Below, piece after piece: positions 30,904-39,512 of a DNA stretch of 50,445 nucleotides. Where the stretch lies: positions 1-50,445 of the IMG/VR virus record IMGVR_UViG_3300037258_000061; one strand, given 5' to 3'. The first letter of the stretch is position 1; each line of letters begins with the position of its first letter. The notes beneath the pieces are model-generated. The model had not been told where the DNA came from. It worked only from the letters and a program-made list of their open reading frames with translations, and ran no database searches. The DNA is from a virus. The position numbers were made by a program, and so were the translations under genes.

Positions 30904-31689
30904 ATGCCGTCAAATCCACCATTTAATGATGATTTTGAAGTTCAACCTGCAGATGCAGATTTGTGGGCCAAAGTTGAAGAAGATAAAAAGCAAGAAAAGA
31001 TTGACGAAGGTGGTGTGCAGCCAGAAGTTGGTCCTATAGCTACTTTCAAGCAAGTAGAAAATGCAATGGTGAATGTCGAAGCGGGCGAAGATAACATCGT
31101 CGGTTTAATTGAGTTAGGTGTTGGTCTGGAGGCAGTTGGTGACAATATCATTGTGCTTATTGATAACTATCGCTCTGGTTATGAATGCACTGCTTGCAAA
31201 GGGACGGGTAAATTACGGAGGTTTGTTCGGTGTGTCTGCGATCCGGATATTCCAGATTCTGATCTGGACTTCCCTCGCGGTACTCGCAATCGCTTTAAGG
31301 CTGTCTGTGAGGCTTGCTCTGGCGAATATCTCACCGTGCGGATAGATGACGTAGTTACTTGCCATAAATGCAATGGTAGAGGAGCAACTCTAGTTATCCC
31401 CGAAAATGCTCAATCTCTGCCAACTACAGGAATTATTCTAAGTATGGGTCCAGAGGTTACTCGCAAGGGAATTGCTATAAACAAGCGAGTTATCTGCACT
31501 CCGCACGCAGGTGTATTTCTTCCGATGAAGGGAAATATTCCTGTGAAAGTTTATCGCCAGCATGAACCTCTCTGCAATATGTATAACATTAAAAAAGATG
31601 GAACTGCAGATAAGGAAAAACCTGGCGAATTAGTTACAAATCAATTCGTTGAACATGATACACCGCTTGGCACACAACACAATGCTTAG
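30904..31689 (+). CDS. GroES-like co-chaperonin with DnaJ-type zinc insertion
   Basis: This encodes 261 residues. From about residue 78 a GroES-like barrel begins (VGDNIIVLIDNY) and resumes at 162 (LVIPENAQSLPTTGIILSMGP, VICTPHAGVFLPMKGN, VKVYRQHEPLC). Between the two, where GroES has its mobile loop, lie eight cysteines: CTACKGTG (95-102), Cys110, Cys112, CEACSG (135-140) and CHKCNGRG (153-160), a DnaJ-like CxxCxGxG module for two zinc ions. The N-terminal 75 residues are acidic and unrelated. It likely cooperates with GroEL or a chaperone in capsid folding. GGGAG precedes the ATG. Confidence 0.75.
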   Translation: MPSNPPFNDDFEVQPADADLWAKVEEDKKQEKIDEGGVQPEVGPIATFKQVENAMVNVEAGEDNIVGLIELGVGLEAVGDNIIVLIDNYRSGYECTACKGTGKLRRFVRCVCDPDIPDSDLDFPRGTRNRFKAVCEACSGEYLTVRIDDVVTCHKCNGRGATLVIPENAQSLPTTGIILSMGPEVTRKGIAINKRVICTPHAGVFLPMKGNIPVKVYRQHEPLCNMYNIKKDGTADKEKPGELVTNQFVEHDTPLGTQHNA

Positions 31690-31726
31690 TAACGAAGTTC
31701 TCTACTTAGAAAAGGGTGGGAAGCCT

Positions 31727-32299
31727 ATGTCACTTCAACAAACAGATGTGGGAAATATTCAACAAAGAGGTACTTCAGTACTTGCGAATCCTCAACTCGT
31801 CTCATTCGACATTGCATATAAACAACTAATCGAACGCTGGGAAGATCCACATCTCACAGGTAAAATTACTCATGATGCAGGTGGTGCAACTAAATATGGA
31901 ATTTCACAGAATGCTTATCCATCTTTAGATATTTCTACTATTACTGCCTCAACTGCAAAAGAGATAACTTTTAAAGATTATTGGATGTATTCTAAGTGGA
32001 ATATATCAAAATTACAAGCTGCCTATCAACCTCTTGCAAATAAGTTATTTCAGTTTGGATTTAATGTGGGAGTTGGTACAGTAATTCAAATTGCAAATAT
32101 GTGTGTATTCTCGGCTGAGATAGGCGATCAAATACCAAAGTTAGGTGATCCCTTAGATATTACAAGCCGTAGCCCAGAAACATTAAGTGATTTGAGACTA
32201 ATGATGGTTGCAGCTCAACTTTCAAGATATGTAGTTGATTATCATGGTTTAAGTCGCGTTCCGCACTCCCTAATGGACCGCGCTCTTTGTATAGAGTAA
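31727..32299 (+). CDS. endolysin, glycoside hydrolase family 108
   Basis: This encodes 190 residues from the ATG at 31727 (AGGGTGGG site); earlier in-frame ATGs at 31649 and 31682 lie inside the upstream gene. IERWEDP (Glu36 catalytic), DAGGATKYGIS (50-60) and FKDYWMYSKWN are the GH108 muramidase signature. It would cleave peptidoglycan. There is no signal peptide, so a holin is needed. It is the last gene of the rightward arm, separate from the structural genes. Confidence 0.85.
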   Translation: MSLQQTDVGNIQQRGTSVLANPQLVSFDIAYKQLIERWEDPHLTGKITHDAGGATKYGISQNAYPSLDISTITASTAKEITFKDYWMYSKWNISKLQAAYQPLANKLFQFGFNVGVGTVIQIANMCVFSAEIGDQIPKLGDPLDITSRSPETLSDLRLMMVAAQLSRYVVDYHGLSRVPHSLMDRALCIE

Positions 32300-32331
32300 T
32301 TGCGAATTACACAGGGTTGATTACTCTATAC
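32289..32331 (+). other. 12-bp stem overlapping the endolysin stop codon
   Basis: GTATAGAGTAAT (32289-32300) pairs perfectly with ATTACTCTATAC (32320-32331). A competing hairpin GTAATT/AATTAC (32296-32301, 32305-32310) shares the left arm, so the two folds exclude each other. The stop codon of the endolysin is inside the left arm. Confidence 0.6.
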
Positions 32332-32336
32332 GAAGA

Positions 32337-32371
32337 AATGCCCCTGATATTGCCTATCAGGGGCATTCTTT
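32337..32371. terminator. bidirectional terminator at the convergence point
   Basis: AATGCCCCTGATA (32337-32349) pairs perfectly with TATCAGGGGCATT (32355-32367) around TTGCC. The plus-strand tail is CTTTTGC, and the minus-strand tail is TTTCTTCG. It ends the rightward arm and the leftward arm, which meet here. Confidence 0.9.
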
Positions 32372-32396
32372 TGCTTTAAATTAACTACAAATTAAA

Positions 32397-32882
32397 TTAC
32401 GAACCCGCAGGCGTGGTTGTAACCGGCGGAGTTGTATCAGCAGGCGAAATCTGTTCAAGATTACCAAGACCACCAGTAATCTGTGATGCAGATGCCGTAA
32501 CTGCAGCAGTTGCAGAGTTAATATTACTTGTATTGGTATTGATCTGAGCAACCTGTGCTTCGATCGCTGCGATAGCTGCGCTTTCATCCGGAGTTGTAGC
32601 AACCGGCAGATTTGCAAGTGCAGTTGTAATAGCTGCAGTTGCTGCAGTAATCTCAGACGTTTCAGCCTGAACTGCAGTTCCATTAGCTGTAACTGCATTT
32701 GCGAGGTCAGTTGTTGCCTGTGCGAGTGTGGTAGCGGCTGTTCCCAAGGTATGAATCTCCTCTGCCAGTATAAGCGTGGCGGCTATTATTAGCAGTCCAA
32801 ACTTTTCTTCCGAATCAAACTTACCTCTTTGAAGATCGTTGGAAAGTTGTTCTGCTAAATTCTTAAGTTTATCTGCAAACAT
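32397..32882 (-). CDS. last gene of the tail arm, helical protein
   Basis: This encodes 161 residues after AGGAGG. The first 40 residues are charged; a hydrophobic stretch (FGLLIIAATLILAEEI) follows; the rest is an Ala/Thr-rich region with heptad periodicity (TTLAQATTDLANAVTANG) ending Pro/Thr-rich. It may be a trimeric coiled-coil fibre or a membrane-associated accessory protein. Position after the tailspike favours a fibre or chaperone role. Confidence 0.55.
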   Translation of the reverse strand: MFADKLKNLAEQLSNDLQRGKFDSEEKFGLLIIAATLILAEEIHTLGTAATTLAQATTDLANAVTANGTAVQAETSEITAATAAITTALANLPVATTPDESAAIAAIEAQVAQINTNTSNINSATAAVTASASQITGGLGNLEQISPADTTPPVTTTPAGS

Positions 32883-32894
32883 CAAATCCTCCTA

Positions 32895-34493
32895 TTAAAC
32901 TGTCCACCAATTTGTGCCGTCATACTCTATGGTCATTTTTGAATATTGTGTTATCAAAGTTGGATTAGCTGCTCCATCTATAGTTCCGACTATAGTTAGA
33001 ACAGTAGTTCCATCTGACTTTTTAAAAGTATGTCTCTGGCCAGCATAAGCCTGAGTTGAAAGTGTTACAGAGAATGTGCCAGTGGTTACAATCATTCCAT
33101 CGGTGGGCAGAAGAGTATAGTTAGCACTCTTAGCAGCTACCTGCGAGCTAGGAAATACTCCGGCTCCTCTCATAGAAGTTATAGCAGCATACGAGTCTGC
33201 GAGTTTGGCAATATTAGCGGGGTCTAAGGCGGCGATATATAATTCTGCAATTCCGATGTTAGTCATTGCAAGTGCAGCAGTAATAGCTGCGTAACTCTCG
33301 CCTTGCTCATTTACTACATAGAACCCGTTGATAGTCATTCGCTCAAGAGTTAGAGCCGCAGTCGCAGATAGCAACGGAGTACCGGTATTATTACCAGCCA
33401 TAGTTCTGGAAATTCGACAGTTATTCAGTGTGATCGCAGAGATAGTGGCAGCAAAATTACAGAGCAAGAATGAGCCAGCCCCTGTGGGACTTAGCCAGGT
33501 ACAGTTAGAAAACTCGATGTCTCCTAGACCACCTTGTAGTTGTACGTAATTTCCGGCAGTACTAAATACATTATTACTTGCAATCAGTTTACGTACTAGA
33601 TCGCCAGTGTTAGGCACAGTAGTACTACCAAGAATGAACACACTAGTGGTTGTGCTACCAGCGTTGTCTGCAATTACTACTTTGCCAACTTGTCCTTCGA
33701 CGTTGCCATATACTCTAAATGCGTTCAAACAATTGAATATTGTGTTATTGCTAACTACTGCATCGTCTATCAAACCGCCGTAGCCCTCAAACGCATTAAG
33801 TGCAATAGCATCATCAGAACCATTGTTATCAATATAATTACCCTTGATTCGTATAGCAGATGCAGGACCATCAATGTGAACACCATCTTGATTGAAAGTA
33901 TCTGTCACATTTGGATTTATGATCGTATTGTTCTGAACTACAGCATCAGAACAGTTATTCAATCTAATCTCATAGGCTGCTGAATCGTAGAGATACATAT
34001 CCTCAATACGAACGCCGTTAAGATTTGCTAGATTGATATTGCAATACCAATATGTACCAGTTACTCCACGGGGATCACCTGAAGTTGAATTTCCAGTTGT
34101 TCCATCTCCACGATTGCCATTTATCATGAAGTTTCGCAGGCATACATTCTCACCGCTGGCTGGAGGAGTGGTATCTTGATCGAACGGAAGAATTTTTCCG
34201 TTATTAATCGGATCGGCATTAGAACCTGACGCTATCCAGATACCAGAATCCCACCCTATTCCTTCGATAGTAGTATGGCCAGCTACTGCAACTACTAAAC
34301 CAGTTACTAATGAAGGACCGTCTAGAATTAACTTAAGCGGATTTGTAGCAGAAGCACCAGCTAGAAATTTATTAAGCGCAACAGTGTTATCGGTGGCCGT
34401 TCCGCCACCAATCTTGGCTCCAGTCGCTAAGTCACAATCCAGCACAACACCAGCTATAGAAGATGCTTTTACTTCATTGAATGGCTGATTCAT
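32895..34493 (-). CDS. tailspike with right-handed beta-helix
   Basis: This encodes 532 residues with repeated beta-strand coils of the pectate-lyase type (SDAVVQNNTIINPNVTD, SAIRIKGNYIDNNGSDDAIALNAF, DDAVVSNNTIFNCLNAFRVY). That fold is used by phage tailspikes that bind or cleave surface polysaccharide. The C-terminus (GTFSVTLSTQAYAGQRHTFKK) looks like a separate beta-domain. It overlaps the upstream gene by four bases. It is probably the host-recognition or depolymerase protein. No catalytic residues can be named. Confidence 0.75.
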   Translation of the reverse strand: MNQPFNEVKASSIAGVVLDCDLATGAKIGGGTATDNTVALNKFLAGASATNPLKLILDGPSLVTGLVVAVAGHTTIEGIGWDSGIWIASGSNADPINNGKILPFDQDTTPPASGENVCLRNFMINGNRGDGTTGNSTSGDPRGVTGTYWYCNINLANLNGVRIEDMYLYDSAAYEIRLNNCSDAVVQNNTIINPNVTDTFNQDGVHIDGPASAIRIKGNYIDNNGSDDAIALNAFEGYGGLIDDAVVSNNTIFNCLNAFRVYGNVEGQVGKVVIADNAGSTTTSVFILGSTTVPNTGDLVRKLIASNNVFSTAGNYVQLQGGLGDIEFSNCTWLSPTGAGSFLLCNFAATISAITLNNCRISRTMAGNNTGTPLLSATAALTLERMTINGFYVVNEQGESYAAITAALAMTNIGIAELYIAALDPANIAKLADSYAAITSMRGAGVFPSSQVAAKSANYTLLPTDGMIVTTGTFSVTLSTQAYAGQRHTFKKSDGTTVLTIVGTIDGAANPTLITQYSKMTIEYDGTNWWTV

Positions 34494-36259
34494 CGAGCCC
34501 CCGCGGCTGTGTAATTGGTTTCATCCGTTTGAGATAACAAACGGTTATAGATACGTGTATAGGCTATAACACCAGCAATCAAAGGTTGAGTGCCATCTGT
34601 GCGAGCGCCAAGACTTACACTCTTAGTGTTGACAAGGCTTCCAGTAAGTGTATCTTCAACAGGACTATTGTTGGTACACAATATTCCATCGATATAGAAA
34701 GCCACTCCGGCTGCTGTCTTACTTCCATCATAAGCCATAGTAACTCTATGAGTAGTTGCTGTGGTCAATACTGTAGTAGTTCCAACTTCTATGGCATTAG
34801 ACGGGTAGTCATTTACTAGAAAAGCATGAAGGTGAAATGCAGTTCCACCTGTAGCATCGATGGTAAATTCCCAGCCAATAAAATTATTATTTGGATCAAG
34901 CGTACTTGCTATAGTACGTTCGGATGTAGCGGCACCAGTGATATTAACATAAGCTGATACACTAAATGGAGTTGCGCCGTTGAAATTGGTAGCGGTCTGA
35001 TTCACGCCTGTAGTGTAGGCAGTGGCACTAAATAACGGAGTAAGTCCGGGTAAAGAAGAAGTAGACTGCCAAGTCAATGTACCAGTCTGCAACGTTTCTA
35101 TATTACTAGTACCACATCCGTCAGCAAAAGTAGTTCCTGTACCATCAGTCATTGGCCAGCATTCAACCATTCCTTGATTGATAGTACCTACAGTTAGAGT
35201 AGGACTAGTTGAATGCGAATTAGTTCCGTCATTACCAGTCACACTAAATGTAGTACTTGCAGGAGTCTGGCTGAATGGAAAACTTATTGTAAGAGTATTA
35301 CTGCCAGCCCCAGTAATAGTCGTGGGACTAAAAACTCCTGTCATTCCAGAAGCTAATCCGCTATCAGTATACGAAGCTGTTCCACTATAACCACCGGATA
35401 TAGATTGATTTATAGTGAAAGTAGGAGATTGAGTCCCACTCATAGTGGGCTCGTAAATCTGAGTCGAGGGACTAGAAGATACACTGAAAGCAGCAGCAAT
35501 AGCTGAAGTAGCAGTAAATGTACAAATATAAGTACCAGCTGAAGGTACTGTAATACTTGTATCGTTAGCATCTACTGATGTAGCAGTCCAGACCGCAAAA
35601 CTAGAGCTAGTGTAGCAGGTTACCTGTGGATAGAGAGAATTTAGATTATGCTGGAAAGTAAAAGAACCTGCACCAGAATAAATGTTTTCGAGTGTGACAG
35701 AAGTTCCACCGCTTCCACCACCACTGTTATTCCAAGTAGTGCCATTCCAAGTTCTACTCACACCGCTTATCAGATTGAAATAAGTTCCACCGATAGGTGG
35801 ATTTACAATCTCAACATCTGCATAAGCTCGCGTACCAAAAGCTATCGGAATACGAATAGCTTTAATCAGCCCATTGATATATGTGCTAAGACTCTGGCTT
35901 GAACCACTTATTGTTGTTGGAGTTATAGTTTGGGCGGGTGCTGTAGCTGCACTGGTAATTGTAATTGCCCACTGAGTATTTACAGGAGTAACAGAAGCAT
36001 TAGGGCAGAGCGTAGTTGAAAATGCTCCACTACTGTTTAAACTGGCAGTAACTGTAGTTTGAGCAGGAGTCATCAAAGTTCCACTGCAAAAATAACTTTG
36101 ACCCCCATTTCCAACTAAGTGAAATGTTATACTTCCGTTTGCCCAAGCAATGTTATCTGGATCAGTTACAGTTCCAGTAACAGTTGTTGATGCTGCATTA
36201 GCTGCAACTGCGAAGCCCAATATCAAAGGCAGCAAGCAAAATTTCATGAATTTAGACAT
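34490..36259 (-). CDS. tail or surface protein with signal peptide, Ig-like and LamG domains
   Basis: This encodes 589 residues. It starts MSKFMKFCLLPLILGFAVAANA, a clear Sec signal peptide with likely cleavage near residue 22-23. A beta-domain (TVTGTVTDPDNIAWANGSITF) is shared with the next upstream gene; a Gly/Ser linker and Ig-like repeats follow; the last 200 or so residues resemble a LamG/concanavalin jelly roll (GATPFSVSAYVNI, VAFYIDGILC, SLGARTDG). Exported tail-like proteins are rare. It might act on the host surface or be displayed there. CGAGGAGA precedes the ATG. Confidence 0.7.
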   Translation of the reverse strand: MSKFMKFCLLPLILGFAVAANAASTTVTGTVTDPDNIAWANGSITFHLVGNGGQSYFCSGTLMTPAQTTVTASLNSSGAFSTTLCPNASVTPVNTQWAITITSAATAPAQTITPTTISGSSQSLSTYINGLIKAIRIPIAFGTRAYADVEIVNPPIGGTYFNLISGVSRTWNGTTWNNSGGGSGGTSVTLENIYSGAGSFTFQHNLNSLYPQVTCYTSSSFAVWTATSVDANDTSITVPSAGTYICTFTATSAIAAAFSVSSSPSTQIYEPTMSGTQSPTFTINQSISGGYSGTASYTDSGLASGMTGVFSPTTITGAGSNTLTISFPFSQTPASTTFSVTGNDGTNSHSTSPTLTVGTINQGMVECWPMTDGTGTTFADGCGTSNIETLQTGTLTWQSTSSLPGLTPLFSATAYTTGVNQTATNFNGATPFSVSAYVNITGAATSERTIASTLDPNNNFIGWEFTIDATGGTAFHLHAFLVNDYPSNAIEVGTTTVLTTATTHRVTMAYDGSKTAAGVAFYIDGILCTNNSPVEDTLTGSLVNTKSVSLGARTDGTQPLIAGVIAYTRIYNRLLSQTDETNYTAAGAR

Positions 36260-36276
36260 CGCAGTTCTCCTCGAAA

Positions 36277-37617
36277 TTAGTTATGAACCCCTATACATTC
36301 AATGCTTCCGAAAGAAGCATTACCATCAGAACCTTTTGATACAGTCAGGGTGTTTATTGTAGTAGCTGTTTTAGAACCCCAACCAGTTAAATCTATAGCA
36401 TTTGCTTCTGTACTTGAACCAGAATTAAAAGGTGTTCCTCCCATACAAGTAACTTGATAATTTGTATCAGCAAAACCTCCCCCAGACCACGTTAAAGTAT
36501 CAGAACAAGAAGCACCTGTGGGTGGACCAGAGGGTGTAGTACAACCCGGGGTTATTACAGCAGTTCTAATTACTTGGGTAGATGGAGCAGTTCCATTTGT
36601 ACAAGCTGTAACTCTACCATACGCATCAATAACTTGCGAAGAAGGAGAGGTGCAGGTTTTATTAGCACCTACTTGAGCAGCATCAATCTCAGTTGAATCC
36701 ATACCTGAATCAACAACATTGAAAAAACTAGTAAATGTAAAAATTGGTTCTTGAGGCAACGAAGTTCCAGGAGGAAAATGTATATTCTGATAATATATAC
36801 TAGTACCGACTGGAAGATAAGGTAACGCAGGAATCATTGCTGCAGTTAGCGAGCAAAAGTTAGGTGTAGCTGTAGAAGTAGTACAGTTAGCAAATACCTT
36901 ATTTGCTGCTGCAGTATCTAGAGTAAAAGTTAAATCTGGATTTGTAGGATCACCTCCAAGTGAAGTAGTAAATAGAGGAGGTAAATCACCCGCACTAAGA
37001 GATGCAACTCCAGATAGAAAATTGTGCCAAGCTTGATCTTGTCCCCAATATCTGGGACATCCAATACTTGCACACGAACCACCAACGTTAAGATAAAAAT
37101 AACCTGCGAAACTTGGGTTCGGAGCTACTTCGCTATCATTATAGGCACGATATAAAAACGTTGAAGTAATTTTTAATCCGAGAGTATTCGCAGTGAAATT
37201 TGAACTAAAGTCTATCGAAGATCCCGTAATCGTAAGTGACCTAATGACAGAACATGGTGCTGTTGCGTTAGGACAAATAGTAAGAGTATAAGTACTACCA
37301 GCAGGAGTAATAAAGTTGTTGGATTGAACCCCACTCTGCGAAAAAGCACCGGAGCCGTCCAGACTTCCCTGTGTAAGCCATTCTGACGTAGGAAAAGGAG
37401 CGCCATTCCAATGCACATTATTAGTAGGATTATTAGGATTAGGAACGAATTGTAATGTCCATGTGCCATTTGACCATACCTGTGATGATTGATCTACAGC
37501 AGTTGTAGTTACAGTAGTTGATTGTGCTCCTGCAGGGAGACACATTAACATGAATGCGATAGCTATAGCTATGAAAATCATCCAAGGACTAACTTCAGAG
37601 CGCATTAACTGCCGCAT
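36277..37617 (-). CDS. tail or surface protein with signal peptide, paralogue of the LamG protein
   Basis: This encodes 446 residues from the ATG at 37617 (GGGAGGAA site); the frame extends further upstream but over the neighbouring gene. MRQLMRSEVSPWMIFIAIAI then MLMCLPAGAQ is a Sec signal peptide or membrane anchor. The following TTVTTTAVDQSSQVWSNGTW segment resembles the N-terminal domain of the 589-residue protein, so the two are paralogues. The C-terminus is Cys-containing and Gly/Ser/Thr rich. A surface or tail-fibre role is inferred. Confidence 0.65.
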   Translation of the reverse strand: MRQLMRSEVSPWMIFIAIAIAFMLMCLPAGAQSTTVTTTAVDQSSQVWSNGTWTLQFVPNPNNPTNNVHWNGAPFPTSEWLTQGSLDGSGAFSQSGVQSNNFITPAGSTYTLTICPNATAPCSVIRSLTITGSSIDFSSNFTANTLGLKITSTFLYRAYNDSEVAPNPSFAGYFYLNVGGSCASIGCPRYWGQDQAWHNFLSGVASLSAGDLPPLFTTSLGGDPTNPDLTFTLDTAAANKVFANCTTSTATPNFCSLTAAMIPALPYLPVGTSIYYQNIHFPPGTSLPQEPIFTFTSFFNVVDSGMDSTEIDAAQVGANKTCTSPSSQVIDAYGRVTACTNGTAPSTQVIRTAVITPGCTTPSGPPTGASCSDTLTWSGGGFADTNYQVTCMGGTPFNSGSSTEANAIDLTGWGSKTATTINTLTVSKGSDGNASFGSIECIGVHN

Positions 37618-38020
37618 CGTATTCCTCCCAGTTAACTCCAAGTTCACTAGCCATGAATCTTTCAATACGAGTTGCCGTTTGATGCTGCTTAAAATAGGGA
37701 GCGTTTGGATCATCGCCAGGTTCGTCACACTCGCCGTGCATTCCTTTTGCACGTTCGTCTTCAAACTTGATATCAAAATCAGTTACAGCTTGCTCTTCAA
37801 CTCCATCAAGCCAGCAGAGGAGAGCTTCAACTTGTTCATGCACTGATACGAGCAAATTATACTTATAATTACCCATATCGCTAATGCGAATATGAAGAGT
37901 TGTGTAACGCCAAAACCAGTCGCCAACTGTGGGATAACGTTGGCAGCGATGTGCGATGAATCTAATACTAAGTGCAACTAAATCCTTGCGCGAACCTTTT
38001 CTAACTGGCATTAGATCCAT
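37595..38020 (-). CDS. conserved phage protein of unknown function
   Basis: This encodes 141 residues with an internal acidic stretch and the end HQTATRIERFMASELGVNWEEYDAAV, which I recall as a conserved ending in uncharacterised phage proteins. An in-frame ATG nine bases later is an alternative start. It overlaps the ATP-grasp gene upstream and the signal-peptide protein downstream. It may work with the ATP-grasp enzyme. Confidence 0.6.
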   Translation of the reverse strand: MDLMPVRKGSRKDLVALSIRFIAHRCQRYPTVGDWFWRYTTLHIRISDMGNYKYNLLVSVHEQVEALLCWLDGVEEQAVTDFDIKFEDERAKGMHGECDEPGDDPNAPYFKQHQTATRIERFMASELGVNWEEYDAAVNAL

Positions 38021-39318
38021 CCCATCTCTTTGAGTTTGAAAAATCTCTTCATAATACTTTTTTGTAAATCTGTTCGGTGTTGCATGTCAGGAATCTCAAT
38101 CTTTTCAATGCGAGCATCTAATTGAGCGAATGCACCTTGAGGAGTTGCGCTAACTTCAATAGGACAACAAATCAATCCATTGACGCCAGCGCATACTAGT
38201 TCCGCACTCTTGCCCGAGCCCTGCATCATTACATCATAAAAATAGGTCTTCATTAACTCTTCTTCTGAGTTAATATCAATACCTTTAACTGGAATACCTT
38301 TAACTTTAGCTAACCTGATTTCTGTTGGGTAAGGTGGTATAGTGATTCTTGCCGATACGCCATACTCCGCTTTCCACTTTTGTTCAGGAATTCCACCAGT
38401 TGCCACCCGCTTGAGAAGTTCGCCAAAATCACCACCATACATATTAAACAAAGTAGCTGAAGCATCATAGCCGAAACGAGGAGTCCATTCCAGACCATAT
38501 AGTTTTTCCTCCGTTGCTATCGTATTTAGATCGATCATGCCACGATAACCGAGAGCAGAAAGTACCTCACGAGCTTTAGCTAGACCTTCTGTAAATACAC
38601 GCGAGCCAGGATTTAGAGTAAACACTAAATTACCTGAACATCCTGTATTTGGGCCTATTCCGTCATTCATAAACTTTTTTTCTTCTAGTGTGCAATTCAA
38701 GCAGTAGAAGTCATTTCCGTTAAACCATCCTTCTACGGAAACTTCAATACCGGGCTTAAATTCTTGAAGAATGAAGGGAGAACCTTTAGATAGAAGAAAT
38801 AGTTTATCAATATACTCCAGCATATCAGTATCAGAATAGCTAACATAAGTTGTCCCAGCATCCTGATCTTGCCCACCGTTTGGTTTGTAGACGTATCTTT
38901 TTTTGGTTTCCTTGATAAAAGATTTCGCAGTGGATACATCTGTGAACACCTCCCAGGCGGGCACATCTATACCAGCGTTCTCCATCATTTCTATGCCGAA
39001 GAGTCTATCTTCTTCGAGCATTTTGTGAGTTGAACCATCACCGATTGTAGGTGTTTGGTTGGAACTATGATCGGCTTGTCTCTCTCTTCCAGTAAGATCA
39101 AACACTGAGACATCATACTTAGAGTAATCGGGAAATCCGATGTTTTCATCACTCTTCCTGTTGTCATGAAACTTAACAAATGGAGTGGGAGCTATGCCTT
39201 GCATTACATCAGCATATTTGTTCATACTAAGGTAATAGTCTACAGAATGGCCCTGCATTCGCATAACCGCAGCAAACCAAGCACCATAGCCTGCATAACT
39301 TGACAAGGCAATCTTCAT
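38011..39318 (-). CDS. PurD-like ATP-grasp ligase
   Basis: This encodes 435 residues with an ATP-grasp fold close to phosphoribosylamine-glycine ligase: KPNGGQ (145-150), LQEFKPGIEVSVEGWF (184-199), GPNTGCSGNLVF (222-233), MIDLN (261-265) and LEWTPRFGYDASATL (276-290), the counterpart of the PurD EFNxRFGDPE region. Such enzymes join a carboxylate to an amine through an acyl phosphate. It lies in the tail operon, not with nucleotide genes, so a role in modifying a virion component, DNA base or small molecule is more likely than purine synthesis. The substrate is unknown. Confidence 0.75.
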   Translation of the reverse strand: MKIALSSYAGYGAWFAAVMRMQGHSVDYYLSMNKYADVMQGIAPTPFVKFHDNRKSDENIGFPDYSKYDVSVFDLTGRERQADHSSNQTPTIGDGSTHKMLEEDRLFGIEMMENAGIDVPAWEVFTDVSTAKSFIKETKKRYVYKPNGGQDQDAGTTYVSYSDTDMLEYIDKLFLLSKGSPFILQEFKPGIEVSVEGWFNGNDFYCLNCTLEEKKFMNDGIGPNTGCSGNLVFTLNPGSRVFTEGLAKAREVLSALGYRGMIDLNTIATEEKLYGLEWTPRFGYDASATLFNMYGGDFGELLKRVATGGIPEQKWKAEYGVSARITIPPYPTEIRLAKVKGIPVKGIDINSEEELMKTYFYDVMMQGSGKSAELVCAGVNGLICCPIEVSATPQGAFAQLDARIEKIEIPDMQHRTDLQKSIMKRFFKLKEMGWI

Positions 39319-39356
39319 AGCTCCAACCCCATTTTAATTTTCACTTCGGGTTTTAA

Positions 39357-39503
39357 TTACTTCTTAGGTACGCAAACATCCATACCTTTAGGACCACTGT
39401 TAGGACTACCAGAACCCTTTGGTGTTGCACCGGGTCCGCGCTCAATCTTTTTCTGCATCGAGATTGACTCACTGCGTGACATATTTGCTGACTGTCCAGA
39501 CAT
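39357..39503 (-). CDS. 48-residue basic protein
   Basis: This short gene begins MSGQSANMSRSESISMQKKI and continues with a Gly/Pro/Lys-rich half ending in VPKK. A perfect AAGGAGG lies six bases before the ATG, which argues strongly for translation. It is basic and probably disordered. It lies between the ejection-protein gene and the ATP-grasp gene. It could be a substrate or tag for its neighbour; that is speculation. Confidence 0.65.
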   Translation of the reverse strand: MSGQSANMSRSESISMQKKIERGPGATPKGSGSPNSGPKGMDVCVPKK

Positions 39504-39512
39504 ACTTCCTCC

